Shown here piece by piece: positions 40,435 through 50,286 of a stretch of DNA of 64,000 nt. The notes beneath the pieces were generated by a model. The model searched no databases. It was not told where the DNA came from and saw nothing but the letters and a program-made list of their open reading frames with translations. Each line of letters opens with the position of its first letter. The stretch's first letter is position 1. The DNA comes from Pacificoceanicola sp049803835 (GTDB lineage Bacteria > Pseudomonadota > Alphaproteobacteria > Rhodobacterales > Rhodobacteraceae): positions 1-64,000 of the forward strand of contig NZ_JBNAGK010000011.1 in the NCBI RefSeq assembly GCF_049803835.1, in the 5' to 3' direction. The position numbers were made by a program, and so were the translations under genes.

Positions 40435-42769
40435 CCGGTTCCGGGGCATCGACCCGGCGCTCTTTGACCGCGGCTGGAGCCGGGTTTCGGGATCCTGGCA
40501 GGGGCTTTCCAAGGGCGCGCAGATGGTTCGGGCCGCGCGCGGCTATTCGCCCGCGATCTTCAAGGCCATTTCGAAAGGGGGCTGCCACACCGGGGCGCAG
40601 CTACGGGCGCAGCTCACATATCTCACGACGAAGTCGACCCATATCCTCGACAGTCGCGGCACCCATGACGGGAAGAAGCAGCTCTCGGAAGCCGAGATCA
40701 ACCGAGTGGCGCGGCGGTTCGAGAACCAGTGGAACGAGCGCTACAGCCCCAAGCTTGGCCATACGTCGCATCTGCTGATGGCATTCCCCGTTGGAACCAG
40801 CGGCGAGGAGGTGCGCGATATCACCCAGGCGGTCTGCGAGAAGTTCTTTCAAGGTGAGGGGTCGCAATTCGACTATATTGCTGCAATACACCAAGATCGC
40901 GCACATCCACATGCGCATATCGTTCTGAACCGCCGCAGCAAGGATGGCGAAATGTTCTTTCTCGGGAAGGATCACCACTTCAACTACGATGCCTTCCGCG
41001 AGGCGATGGTCGAGGCGGCCCAAGTCCATGGGATCCGCCTTGAGGCAACGCGTCGTCTGGACCGTGGGATCACGACCTACCGCGCCGAGATCGATGAAAT
41101 CTACAAGGCCCGCGAAGAAGGCCGGCCCCCTGTCGAGCGCCAGCGCACCGGGGCTGACCTCGCGGCTGCGCTGCAAACCGTCCGCCAGAATGCCCAGATC
41201 TATCGCGGGCTCGCAGCGGAGGCGTCACGCTCGAATTTCGAAGACGTGGCCGAAGCGCTCGAGAGGGCCAGCACCATCCTTGCCAGTGGCGGTCAGATTC
41301 AATCTGACGGAGCCATCTACATGTCCCAAGACGACGCAGCGTTCGACACGCTGATCACCGAGTTCTCCCAAAACATCCGCCAGATCGAGGCGGTGATCGA
41401 CAAGGCATCCGCGGCGGAGCGCCCGGAGATCGAACGCAAGTTGACCGACGTTCTCGCCTCGGTTGCGCATTTGAACCCGCTCGGGGATCGGTCTGCCGCC
41501 TTGCTGGACGCCCCCTCCCCAGACGGTATCTATGTCAGGTCCAACGCGGGCGAGGATCATCTCGCTCGGCTGAACGATGAGGATGTGTCTCCGAAGCTGG
41601 TTGAGGCCCTGAAGGGCACGGGCATTGAACCGGAGGCTGTTGTTGCCCGTCTGCGGGAGGGGGCCGGCAATGCCGCCTTGGAGCGGCAGTGGTTGGCGCA
41701 GGACCTGCAGGCGATCGCCAAGGAAGAGGGCTTCGATCTGGATAAGCCAGAGGATCGGGAAGACGCGCTCGACCGGCTGGAAGCGGTGCATACAAGGTTG
41801 GGTGATGTCTTGACCGAAGCCCGTGTCCTGCGCGTACCCAACGAGGTCGGGGAAACGGAGGATGCCGACGCAACCTTTGGCGACCGTTTGGAAGTCTCGG
41901 ACCGAAGCAGTGCAGGTGACGGCCCGGATGTCTTCTCCCCCACGGAACGTCAGGATTTCCGCGCGCTGGTGACCCAATTCCGCCAGACGGATTTCACCTA
42001 TTCGTTCTCGGACGACCCCTCAGTGCGGCGCGCAGGGGCTGTCGAGGTAGAGGAGGCCCGCAAGGCATTCGACACCTTTGCGCAACGGTCGCCGCAACAT
42101 GCGGAACTGGCCTCGATAGCCTGGGATCAGTTCACAGACAGCCGGAAACCACAGGAGCATGCCGTCGACGAGAAGGACCGCACGCTGCACGCCGGTGACA
42201 TGGATCTTGCTCTGCGGGATCCGTCGGACGATCTTGGCCCGATCACCGAGGAGCTCCGCACACTCGCCCTTTACCGCACGGTGATACCGAAGGAGGACTT
42301 CAGCCAGGCCGTTCAGGATGAGGTCAACCATTTGCGGGCGCTTGGCGCTTCCCGAGCCTATATCAGCGAGCGTAGTTTCGACATCGAGGACCAGGCGCGG
42401 CAGGACTATGCCGAGCGCCGGTATCTGGAAGAGACAGCGCCAACCGTCATGGCCTTCGTGCGTAAAGCCGATGCAGGTGAGCCAATCTCCGAGACCGACC
42501 GGCAGGACATCGTCCGTCAGGTGGACGAGGGCTTGACACCCGACGCTCGCGACGCGCTGCGGAACGGCGATGCAGAAGCCCTGCATCGGTTCACCGAGGA
42601 TCCTCTGCGCCAGCTGGAACTCGCCAAGACCTATCTTCAAAGCAGCGAGGTCACGGCGCACGGCCCGGCGATGGAGCGCGTTCTCGATGCCTTGGCCGAA
42701 GAGCAGATCGAGGCGCAGCGCGCGCGCCACGCTGCGGTCGATGGTGAGAAGGGGATCACCCATGGATAA
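40421..42769 (+). CDS. virD2: VirD2-family relaxase
   Basis: About 782 residues. The N-terminal relaxase domain has a candidate catalytic Tyr in AQLTYLTTKSTH, a middle motif in LGHTSHLLMAFPVGTS, and the three-His metal motif HQDRAHPHAHIVLNRR. The long C-terminal part (about 500 residues) is acidic and coiled, without helicase motifs, and probably carries the secretion signal. It nicks oriT and leads the strand through the VirB channel. Start at ATG 40421 with GGGAGGG upstream; ATG 40415 is an alternative. Confidence 0.9.
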   Translation: MAPSDRFRGIDPALFDRGWSRVSGSWQGLSKGAQMVRAARGYSPAIFKAISKGGCHTGAQLRAQLTYLTTKSTHILDSRGTHDGKKQLSEAEINRVARRFENQWNERYSPKLGHTSHLLMAFPVGTSGEEVRDITQAVCEKFFQGEGSQFDYIAAIHQDRAHPHAHIVLNRRSKDGEMFFLGKDHHFNYDAFREAMVEAAQVHGIRLEATRRLDRGITTYRAEIDEIYKAREEGRPPVERQRTGADLAAALQTVRQNAQIYRGLAAEASRSNFEDVAEALERASTILASGGQIQSDGAIYMSQDDAAFDTLITEFSQNIRQIEAVIDKASAAERPEIERKLTDVLASVAHLNPLGDRSAALLDAPSPDGIYVRSNAGEDHLARLNDEDVSPKLVEALKGTGIEPEAVVARLREGAGNAALERQWLAQDLQAIAKEEGFDLDKPEDREDALDRLEAVHTRLGDVLTEARVLRVPNEVGETEDADATFGDRLEVSDRSSAGDGPDVFSPTERQDFRALVTQFRQTDFTYSFSDDPSVRRAGAVEVEEARKAFDTFAQRSPQHAELASIAWDQFTDSRKPQEHAVDEKDRTLHAGDMDLALRDPSDDLGPITEELRTLALYRTVIPKEDFSQAVQDEVNHLRALGASRAYISERSFDIEDQARQDYAERRYLEETAPTVMAFVRKADAGEPISETDRQDIVRQVDEGLTPDARDALRNGDAEALHRFTEDPLRQLELAKTYLQSSEVTAHGPAMERVLDALAEEQIEAQRARHAAVDGEKGITHG

Positions 42770-44729
42770 AGGCAAGATTGCCCTCGGTGTGTTGAGCCTC
42801 GTGCTGGTCGGTCTCGCCATGGGCTATGTCGTGGCGACCGGCTTTGTCATGTTCCGCTATGGGCTTTCTCCCACGCGTTTCGACGTCACCCTGCTTGCCC
42901 GCGAATATCGGGGTCTGTCTCAGTCCGCGCCAAAAGACTTCCTCTGGGTGAACCTCATCCTTGGCGGCTTCGGCCTGGCATCGCTGATGCTGAGCGTCAC
43001 GCTTCTGGGGGATGCATTGACCCGCTTCGGGACGACGCATTGGCAGACCCGCAGCGAGATGAAGAGGAACGGCTTCTTTGCCAAGCCCGGCGGCGGCTTC
43101 CTTCTGGGCAAGCTTGGCTCCCCGAACTCCAAGCGCCCGTTCCTTGTCTCAAAAACCTTCCCCCACGCGCTGATCGTGGCGCCTACAGGCCGGGGCAAGG
43201 GCGTGGGGTTCGTGATCCCGAACCTGCTGACCTACAAGGGCTCGGCTGTAGTGCTCGACGTGAAGGGCGAGAACTTCCGCGAGACCTCACGCTTCCGCGC
43301 CAGCATGGGCGACAAGGTCTTCCGCTTCGCGCCGACCGACTGGGACCGACCGACACATCGCTATAATCCCCTGGCGCGCATTGCTGCCATGACCAACCCC
43401 GACCGGCAGCAGATGGAGCTTAAACTCACCGCCAAGCTCTTCCTGCAGACCGACAATGAAAAGCTGAGCGGGCTTTTGGCCGGGGGTATCGACCTCTTCG
43501 TGGCGGCCGGTCTTCTGGCCTTCGAGCGCGGCGTGCCGACCATCGGCGAGATCTATCGCATCACAGCCTCGGGGGGCGACAAGCAGAAGGAATACCTGAA
43601 GCGTTCGCAGGAGGTGAAGAACAAGTCGGCCAAACTGATCTTCGAGCGTATGGCATCGACCAACAACGACACCCTCACTTCCTACCTCTCCCTCCTGATG
43701 ACATCGGGCCTCGACACTTGGGACAACCGCGCGATCGACGCCGCTACCGCGACATCTGACTTTTCCTTCCGGGATATCCGTCGCCGCCCGTATGCAATCT
43801 ATCTCGTGGTCGAGTCCGAGATGATCCGCCCCCTGGCTCCGCTGATCCGGTTGTTCTTCTCCGATCTGATCGCCTCGCTGCAGGCACAAGAGCCGGGCGA
43901 CGACGAACCTTGGCCCGTGATGATCATGCTCGACGAGTTTGACCGGCTCGGCAAAATGCCAATCGTCGCCGAAAGCATAAAGACGTTGCGCTCCTTCGGT
44001 GGCAACCTCGCCATCGTGACCCAGACGATCCCCGCGCTGGACGAGATCTATGGTGAGAACACTCGCAGGTCGCTTCAGGGCGGCGCCGGCGTAAAGCTCT
44101 ACCTCACCCCGTCCGAGCAGAAGACCATCGAAGAATTGAGCCAGGCCGTGGGCAAGACCACCAAGCGCGTGGTGACCCGCTCCCGTGCTGTTGGACGCAA
44201 TCCATTCGAAGGGCGCAGCGTCTCAGAGCGAACGGAGGACACGCCGCTCCTGACGGAAGACCAGGCCCGCCGCATGGATCTGGACGAGGTGATCCTCGTG
44301 ATCGACGCGCAGATGCCGATCCGGGCGCGGCGGATCAAATACTTCGAAGACCCGGCCCTGAATTTGCTGCACGCGGGCCAGTCGGGGAGTTTCCCATATC
44401 CGGACGAAGATGGATTGCGGCGGGATCGGCAGATGGCCGAGACACGGGAAACAGTGGAGAAGCTGAAGCTGGAACTGCAGGCGGTGCGGGCGGCAAATGC
44501 CAAGTGCGATGAGGGCCCGAACACGCCGGAGATTTCGAGCGGAGATTCTCAGCCGGGTTCCGGCCCGCTTTCAAAGGCCCGCGGTCGTTCGGCACGGGCT
44601 GCGGCGGGTCGTAGCGGCCAAGGAAAACTCTCGCTTGATATCAAAGGGCTGGGCATCAAAACCGCTGACCAGACGGCACTGGCCTCAGCCGTACAGACGA
44701 CGCGCGCTATCATTGCCGAGCACGGCTAA
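42762..44729 (+). CDS. virD4: Type IV coupling protein VirD4
   Basis: A 655-residue membrane ATPase that docks the relaxase-DNA complex to the channel. Two N-terminal transmembrane segments (LGVLSLVLVGLAMGYVVATG and VNLILGGFGLASLMLSVTLL) are followed by Walker A APTGRGKGVGF and Walker B VMIMLDEFDRL. The start overlaps the relaxase end by 8 bases. It is convergent with hipA downstream. Confidence 0.95.
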   Translation: MDKGKIALGVLSLVLVGLAMGYVVATGFVMFRYGLSPTRFDVTLLAREYRGLSQSAPKDFLWVNLILGGFGLASLMLSVTLLGDALTRFGTTHWQTRSEMKRNGFFAKPGGGFLLGKLGSPNSKRPFLVSKTFPHALIVAPTGRGKGVGFVIPNLLTYKGSAVVLDVKGENFRETSRFRASMGDKVFRFAPTDWDRPTHRYNPLARIAAMTNPDRQQMELKLTAKLFLQTDNEKLSGLLAGGIDLFVAAGLLAFERGVPTIGEIYRITASGGDKQKEYLKRSQEVKNKSAKLIFERMASTNNDTLTSYLSLLMTSGLDTWDNRAIDAATATSDFSFRDIRRRPYAIYLVVESEMIRPLAPLIRLFFSDLIASLQAQEPGDDEPWPVMIMLDEFDRLGKMPIVAESIKTLRSFGGNLAIVTQTIPALDEIYGENTRRSLQGGAGVKLYLTPSEQKTIEELSQAVGKTTKRVVTRSRAVGRNPFEGRSVSERTEDTPLLTEDQARRMDLDEVILVIDAQMPIRARRIKYFEDPALNLLHAGQSGSFPYPDEDGLRRDRQMAETRETVEKLKLELQAVRAANAKCDEGPNTPEISSGDSQPGSGPLSKARGRSARAAAGRSGQGKLSLDIKGLGIKTADQTALASAVQTTRAIIAEHG

Positions 44730-44790
44730 GCGTTGTCACAGAAAACCGTTGGGCCAAGCGAGACAATGGCCCTCGACCGGTCGGCGTCCG

Positions 44791-46110
44791 TCACACGGCG
44801 CCGTTTAGTCTAAGGCCACCAAGCCGTCCTTTCAAAGCCATGCTGACACTATCGACAATTGCTGTCGGAAACCCGTCCGGCAAGGCATTCCCTGCGATCT
44901 CCAAGGCTTCAGGCGCGCGTGCCGCGACCTCTTCGAGCACGGACCCCGCGCGCTTCTGAGACAACCCTGCGCGCTTGGCAGTTTGCACAAAATGTCGGCC
45001 ATGGATCTGGTCAAATCGATAATGTCGGCTGTTTCCGACCGACATCGCCATCTTCATCTGTTTGCGTTCGAACTGGCGCGCATCCGGCGCTCCTTGTGCA
45101 GTCACAATGTCGTAGAGCGGGGTCATCCGGTAGCTGCCGCCTGGACCGAGGTACAGGCTGAAGTTCTTGGCATGGGCATCCGTCGCGCCCATCAGCCAGA
45201 AGACGATCTGCGCTTTGAGAAAGGTTTCCTGATCCTCGATCGGCGTATCGCTGCCCTTGAGCAGGGTCAGGACATCGACCAGCCCAGGCCCACCCTCGTT
45301 CTGGTATTTCAGGGTTGGCGGGACGGACAGCGCCTGACAGCAATCCTCCTGCGGTAAGCGCAGCAGGCGGCCATCCCTTGTCCAGCGGCGGTCAAAGCGG
45401 TCGATGACCAGCGCCTTTGTTTCGCCGAAGGTCTCGATCGTTGCAGTGTTCACCGGCAGGCCGAAGGCTTCGGTGAGTTTCAGGCAAAAGAACTCGTTCT
45501 CGACACTGTCCGACAGGTCGATGCCCCCGGGCAGCTTCCCGATTTGTGTCTTGAAGAGATGCGTCGTCGGCGTGGTGCCATGCGGCTTGATCCACCGACC
45601 TTCATGCCACAGCAGCGCGGTTTTTTCTTGCGCGCCCGCAATCGAAATCCGGAACGCGTCGTCATGGGTCAGGCCAAGCGGCGCCTGGCTCAGCCCGTTC
45701 AGAAGCTTTTCGATGGCTGCCGCGTCGACCGGTTCACCTTCGATTTGGCCGGTCGCGTCCACGGCATCGTCATCGCCCGCGATGAACTGGAGCGCCCCCA
45801 CGCAATCGCGCCCGATCCTGCTCAGCAGGCTGTAGGCATCGATCCCACGCGCCCCGACCTTTTCTGCGACAAGCCGGCGGAGCTGGTCCGAATCCGGCAG
45901 CAGATTCTCGAACACGGCCAGGACGGGTGCGCCCCGATAAGGCGTCTCGCGCAGAGGCAGCGACAAAGAGACCGGCATGGCATGGTCCCAGTCCAGCCAG
46001 TCGGTATGGTAAGAAAATCCGACGGCCCCGCTGGCCTCTCGGCTCAGCGTGCCGACGCGGCGGTTGTTCATGTAGACGCGCAAGGGCGCATAGGCCGGAC
46101 GCCGCCCCAT
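44791..46110 (-). CDS. hipA: HipA-type serine/threonine kinase toxin
   Basis: A 439-residue HipA family kinase. The N-terminal subdomain has VFENLLPDSDQLRR, the P-loop region SIAGAQEKTALL and the catalytic block GATDAHAKNFSLY. HipA toxins phosphorylate tRNA synthetases and slow growth. The start overlaps the HipB stop by one base. With hipB it forms an addiction/persistence module inserted between virD4 and the virB operon. Confidence 0.92.
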   Translation of the reverse strand: MGRRPAYAPLRVYMNNRRVGTLSREASGAVGFSYHTDWLDWDHAMPVSLSLPLRETPYRGAPVLAVFENLLPDSDQLRRLVAEKVGARGIDAYSLLSRIGRDCVGALQFIAGDDDAVDATGQIEGEPVDAAAIEKLLNGLSQAPLGLTHDDAFRISIAGAQEKTALLWHEGRWIKPHGTTPTTHLFKTQIGKLPGGIDLSDSVENEFFCLKLTEAFGLPVNTATIETFGETKALVIDRFDRRWTRDGRLLRLPQEDCCQALSVPPTLKYQNEGGPGLVDVLTLLKGSDTPIEDQETFLKAQIVFWLMGATDAHAKNFSLYLGPGGSYRMTPLYDIVTAQGAPDARQFERKQMKMAMSVGNSRHYRFDQIHGRHFVQTAKRAGLSQKRAGSVLEEVAARAPEALEIAGNALPDGFPTAIVDSVSMALKGRLGGLRLNGAV

Positions 46111-46361
46111 CAGAAGATCTCTTCGATGTCGCTGGCATCACCCCTGGACCGCGCGCCGATCCGGAATTCCAGATTGAGAGCGGACAGGACGGCGAGGATG
46201 GTTTCCAGCTTTGCAGGCTTCTCGCCGCTTTCAATGGTCGAGATCGTCGCCTGCCGCAGGCCAGCGCGTTCGGCGAGTTGCTTTTGTGTCCAGTCGCGGC
46301 TCTTGCGCGCTCGTTGGATCAGAGTGCCGATTTGTTTTGGGGTGCGGGCCAGATCGCTCAT
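46110..46361 (-). CDS. hipB: HipB-type antitoxin and repressor
   Basis: An 83-residue Xre-family helix-turn-helix protein (KQLAERAGLRQATISTIESG). It should neutralise HipA and repress the hipBA promoter. Start ATG 46361 (MSDLARTPKQIG); an earlier in-frame start would add six residues. Two palindromes upstream are good operator candidates. Confidence 0.9.
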   Translation of the reverse strand: MSDLARTPKQIGTLIQRARKSRDWTQKQLAERAGLRQATISTIESGEKPAKLETILAVLSALNLEFRIGARSRGDASDIEEIF

Positions 46362-46380
46362 GCGGCAAAGATACACCAAA

Positions 46381-46456
46381 GCGCATAAGTTAGCAATATG
46401 CGCCCCAGCGTATCAATTGAAAAAATCGCTCTGACGTATAATTCGTCCTTATACGT
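46381..46456. promoter_or_regulatory. Two palindromic HipB operator candidates
   Basis: GCGCATA/TATGCGC (46381-46387 and 46397-46403, 9-base spacer) and ACGTATAA/TTATACGT (46434-46441 and 46449-46456, 7-base spacer) are both perfect. They lie just upstream of hipB, and both arms share a TAT(A/G)CG core. This fits cooperative HipAB binding at two sites. Confidence 0.65.
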
Positions 46457-46510
46457 TAAAGCGTGTATCCAATACCGTTCTCATCCTACGCGTACAGCAT
46501 CCCGCTGTTG

Positions 46511-47539
46511 TCATGCCTTGCTCATCCTGCGTGCTCTCTCAGCCACGCGCGAGACAATTGCTCCACCGGCTCGGACGGTCTTTACCGTTGCTGCGGGGGT
46601 CTGCACGATCCCTCGCCCAACAACCTCCCCAGTCGTCAACGTCCCCATCCGTGCGCGTCCCTTGACGCCAGCCGTGTTCGCCATGCCGCGCACAACCGCT
46701 GCGGCACCACCAAACGCATTCGGGCCCGCCATCAGCATGAAATTCCCCGAAAGCCCGCGCACGATGAGCGGCGTTGCTGCAACGAACCCTTTGGCCAGAA
46801 ATACCATGACGAAGAAGGGGATGAGCGAGCCGATATTGGTGGCCGACCCCGGATCGCCAAGCTGCGCCAGGAGCGCGTTGGCCATGCCGACCACGGTCGA
46901 GAACATGGCGGCGATGACGACGGGGTAGAAGGCGTAGCTGATCGTGGTCGTGACCCACTTGTGGAAGAAATCCTTCGTCGCCTCGAAGAGCGAGAGCGCG
47001 ATCATAACCGGGGCGAGGCCGAGCATAAGCGACAGCATCATCTTGGCGAAGATCAGCACGATCCCGGTCATGAAGCCGAGGAGACTCAAAAGCACGAGGC
47101 CAATGCCACCGAGGATCGCGCCGGTCATCCAGTTCAGGTTGCTGCCGATGGCGTTGAGGTATTGGCTGAATTCGTCGATGAGATCATCGAACTCCGAGGC
47201 GAAGTAGGTGGCCCCTGCCCCGCCGCCGCCCACAGACGAAATCAGCGCTCCTGCGACGTAGTCCAAGCCTCCGATCACCGCGTTGGCAATCGCGTTGAAC
47301 TGCACCCAGTTGAAGGCAAAAAGCCCGACCAGCAGGAGCTTCAGAAGATACCAGAAGAAGCTGGACCCATCCATGCTGCGATACTGGAAGGCCATGTTGA
47401 TGAAGAGGCCGATCACCGAGAGGGTGACCATCAGCAGGACGATCGCGCCGATATTGCCTGCGACTGCCCCAAACTGGGACTCTGCGGCATCTGCGAGGAA
47501 AGCGTCGGCCGTTCCGACCATCCAGCTGACGACACCCAT
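46511..47539 (-). CDS. virB6: Type IV secretion protein VirB6
   Basis: A 342-residue polytopic inner-membrane protein with at least six hydrophobic segments (for example AIVLLMVTLSVIGLFINMAF and FFVMVFLAKGFVAATPLIV). It has the VirB6/TrbL pattern FAKMMLSLMLGLAPVMIALS. It forms part of the inner-membrane channel. It is the last gene of the virB operon, after virB11, an unusual place compared with the Agrobacterium order. ATG 47539 overlaps the upstream stop. Confidence 0.9.
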   Translation of the reverse strand: MGVVSWMVGTADAFLADAAESQFGAVAGNIGAIVLLMVTLSVIGLFINMAFQYRSMDGSSFFWYLLKLLLVGLFAFNWVQFNAIANAVIGGLDYVAGALISSVGGGGAGATYFASEFDDLIDEFSQYLNAIGSNLNWMTGAILGGIGLVLLSLLGFMTGIVLIFAKMMLSLMLGLAPVMIALSLFEATKDFFHKWVTTTISYAFYPVVIAAMFSTVVGMANALLAQLGDPGSATNIGSLIPFFVMVFLAKGFVAATPLIVRGLSGNFMLMAGPNAFGGAAAVVRGMANTAGVKGRARMGTLTTGEVVGRGIVQTPAATVKTVRAGGAIVSRVAERARRMSKA

Positions 47540-47958
47540 CACCAGTTGCCTTGTTCTCGGCAGATTGCCTCGACACTTGAGGCGAGTTGCTGTTGTTCAT
47601 TGCGAATAGTCAGACGGACCTGCGTATGGTCAGCCTGCGGCAGGTGTTCGTATTTCTCCCGGTATTCAGCCTCAGCAGATTCCCAATCTGGAAACCGGTT
47701 CGCACAGCTACAGTCGCCGGTCGCAACGATCGCTTGCCAATTCTTTAGTTCGTATAGTTTCTGGAGAGTGAGCGCCTTGTACGCCTGACGCGGATGCAGT
47801 TCATCCATCCATGCCGGGCGCGCCGGGCGGTCGTTGCAGATGCGGTATTGCTGCGGCTTGAGGGTCACCGAGAGATCGGTGGAGACTTCCGGCGCTCCTT
47901 CGGCCAATGCCGAACCGGCGGTCAAGACAAGAGCGATTGCGGGGATGCGAAGGCGCAT
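47539..47958 (-). CDS. Small exported protein in the virB operon, unknown
   Basis: About 139 residues: a signal peptide (IPAIALVLTAGSALA), then a Cys-containing soluble part (YRICNDRPARPAWMDELHP, GDCSCANRF, EAICREQGNW). Not recognised. It lies between virB11 and virB6 with overlapping ends, so it is surely co-expressed with the channel. It could be an exclusion or pilus-associated factor (inference from position only). Confidence 0.6.
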   Translation of the reverse strand: MRLRIPAIALVLTAGSALAEGAPEVSTDLSVTLKPQQYRICNDRPARPAWMDELHPRQAYKALTLQKLYELKNWQAIVATGDCSCANRFPDWESAEAEYREKYEHLPQADHTQVRLTIRNEQQQLASSVEAICREQGNW

Positions 47959-47975
47959 GGCGTATCCTTTCAGGG

Positions 47976-48962
47976 TCACTGGCCCGGGTTTTCGGACTGG
48001 CCGGGCAGGTAGAATTCGGTGATGCCGCGCGCGCCCTGAAAGCGGCCGGCCTGGATGATGACGTCGATCGAGCCTTCGATGTAGCGGATCATGTCGGCGT
48101 AGGTCAGGGGCAGATCGGTCTTCAGCGCGGCGATGGCAAGTCTTCGCACAGCCAGCTGCGGGGTTTCCGCGTGAAGCGTCGTGAGCGAGCCGCCATGGCC
48201 GGTGTTGATCGCCTCAAGAAAGGTCATGGCCTCCTTGCCCCGAACCTCGCCGAGCACGATCCGGTCGGGCCGCATCCGCAAGGTCGAGGTCAGGAGTTGG
48301 TCCGCGCCGCGCGTGTCACTTTCGCGATCCGAGATCAGCGTCACCGCGTTCGGCTGTCCGGGCCGCAGTTCCGCGGCCTCTTCGATGGTGACGATCCGCT
48401 CCTCAATCGGGACGAGGGAGAGGATCTTGCGGGCCGCGACGGTCTTGCCCGTCGAGGTCCCACCCGAGACGATCATGTTGAGCTTGTTCTGCACGCAGAA
48501 GGCCAGCGCCGCATCGATGTCACCAGAAGCCACGACCTCCCGCAGGGCAAGGTTCCGCTCGCGCCGCAGCGCCTCGAGGCTGGTTTCCTGGTCAAAGAGA
48601 TAGGCGAGCTTGATCTCTTCCAGCGGCAGGCTTGAGAAGAACCGGAGCGAGATCGAGAAACCGCCTTCGACGGCGGGCGGCTGGATCACTTGAGCGCGGA
48701 TCGGGCGATCCCGGTAAAGGATGCTGACCGAGACGATGGGTTTCTTCTGGCTGAGCGTCGTTCCTGCCGCCGAAGCGATCTGGTTGCCGAGATCCTTGAT
48801 CGCTGTCTGGCTCAGGGGTGTGCCAAGCGCGGACATGAAATGATCGCCTTGGAACTCACCCCAGGTGCTGCCATCCGGGTTGATGCAGATCTCGATCACG
48901 TCGGGCCGCCCGATCGCGGGTGCCAGTGCGTCGAGCGAGGCTTCGAGATAGCTCAACGCCAT
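47976..48962 (-). CDS. virB11: Type IV secretion ATPase VirB11
   Basis: A 328-residue hexameric secretion ATPase. Walker A is SGGTSTGKTVAARK, the Asp box is around VTIEEAAELR, Walker B is IVLGEVRGKEAMTFL and the His box is NTGHGGSLTTLHA. Start ATG 48962, one base after the virB10 stop. It switches the channel between pilus building and DNA transfer. Confidence 0.95.
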   Translation of the reverse strand: MALSYLEASLDALAPAIGRPDVIEICINPDGSTWGEFQGDHFMSALGTPLSQTAIKDLGNQIASAAGTTLSQKKPIVSVSILYRDRPIRAQVIQPPAVEGGFSISLRFFSSLPLEEIKLAYLFDQETSLEALRRERNLALREVVASGDIDAALAFCVQNKLNMIVSGGTSTGKTVAARKILSLVPIEERIVTIEEAAELRPGQPNAVTLISDRESDTRGADQLLTSTLRMRPDRIVLGEVRGKEAMTFLEAINTGHGGSLTTLHAETPQLAVRRLAIAALKTDLPLTYADMIRYIEGSIDVIIQAGRFQGARGITEFYLPGQSENPGQ

Positions 48963-48963
48963 G

Positions 48964-50286
48964 TCAGAATATCTCGAGGTCGCGGTCCACCATGACGGTG
49001 ATGCGTGCGCCTTGGCCCACATGGATGACCGGTTTGATCGCGAGGTAGTCCTGCATGACGCTTTGCGTGCTGTCGCGCAGGTCGGACCCGACGTCGCTGG
49101 CCACATCCGCCGCCGCCTCGTCCTCGATCTGGCCCGCCGCGGCCGCCGGAAGCGCGCCGATCAGCGAGATCAGCGCGGCGGAGCCAAAACGTTCGGTGAA
49201 ACGCGTGTCTACCACGCCACCCGTTCCGGAACGCCCCAGTTCATCCCCGCCAAAGGCGCTGATCTGCACGGTCTGGTTGTCGGGCAGGATGATCCGATCC
49301 CAAGCCACCATCACGCGGGACTGGGCCAACGACACCTCCGAACGATAGCGCCCGATCAGCCGCGCACCACGCGGGATCAGCACGCGGGAGCCGTCGAAGG
49401 CATGCACGTCTTCGGAGACGATGGCCCGGATCGCGCCGGGCAGGCTGCTGTCGAGCGCAGTTTCGGTCACCGCCTGGATCATCGTGCCCTGCGGTACGGT
49501 GTAGGACGGGTTGGCGATGATCTCTGCGCGGGTCACCTCGGACACTTGAGCGCCGGATCGGACGAAAGCCTCATCCGGGTTCAAACGCGCCTCCCCCGCC
49601 CTATTTTCGGGTCCGTTCCCTGCCCCAGAGAAAGCAATCATCGGGGAGGCAATGCGTTCGGCGCGGGCCTCAGCTTCCGCCGCGCGACGACGCTCGAGTT
49701 CCGCAAGGCGCAAATCGTCTTCTGACGGGCCAAGCTGGGTGGGCATGGGCTGTTGCAACTGCGCCAGTTCCAGGTCCATGCGCATCTGTTCCAGCGCGCG
49801 GTCGCGCTCGGTCAGCTGCCGCTCAAAGGCGCGGCGATCTTCCTCACCCGCCGCCTGCAGCGCTGCGATCTGCGCGGTCAGATCGGCAATGGCGGCTTCG
49901 GCCGCGCCATCATCGGTCTTGGCCGGTGCCGCACGCAGCGCGTCCAGTTCAGCGCGGAGCTTTTCCAGAGATTGCATCAGCGCGCGTTCTGTTTCGCTTG
50001 GCCCCGTGTCCTTTGGTGCAGGGTCCAGAGGTTTGACGGGCGCGACAACGGGCAGGAGATCGCCAAAGCCCGCGCCCTTGTCCTGAAACTCGGCAGGCGC
50101 GGCGGTCGGCATGGGCTTTACGTCGTCCGGAATGAGCGCGGCATAGGCGAGACCGCCGACCCCGGCGATCCCAAGGATGCCAAGGAGGGCTGCGGTTGCA
50201 GACGGGCGCTTGCCCCCTGCCCCCTTGCCGGACGCGCCTTCCAGCGCGGCGAGACGGGTTGCGAGATCGTCGGTGGTCTCGGTCAT
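48964..50286 (-). CDS. virB10: Type IV secretion core protein VirB10
   Basis: A 440-residue protein spanning inner and outer membranes. The order is a cytoplasmic N-terminus, one helix (ALLGILGIAGVGGLAYAAL), a long Pro/Glu coiled region, and the conserved C-terminal domain (PRGARLIGRYRSEVSLAQSR and SAFGGDELGRSGTGG). Its start overlaps the virB9 stop by 4 bases. Confidence 0.95.
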   Translation of the reverse strand: MTETTDDLATRLAALEGASGKGAGGKRPSATAALLGILGIAGVGGLAYAALIPDDVKPMPTAAPAEFQDKGAGFGDLLPVVAPVKPLDPAPKDTGPSETERALMQSLEKLRAELDALRAAPAKTDDGAAEAAIADLTAQIAALQAAGEEDRRAFERQLTERDRALEQMRMDLELAQLQQPMPTQLGPSEDDLRLAELERRRAAEAEARAERIASPMIAFSGAGNGPENRAGEARLNPDEAFVRSGAQVSEVTRAEIIANPSYTVPQGTMIQAVTETALDSSLPGAIRAIVSEDVHAFDGSRVLIPRGARLIGRYRSEVSLAQSRVMVAWDRIILPDNQTVQISAFGGDELGRSGTGGVVDTRFTERFGSAALISLIGALPAAAAGQIEDEAAADVASDVGSDLRDSTQSVMQDYLAIKPVIHVGQGARITVMVDRDLEIF

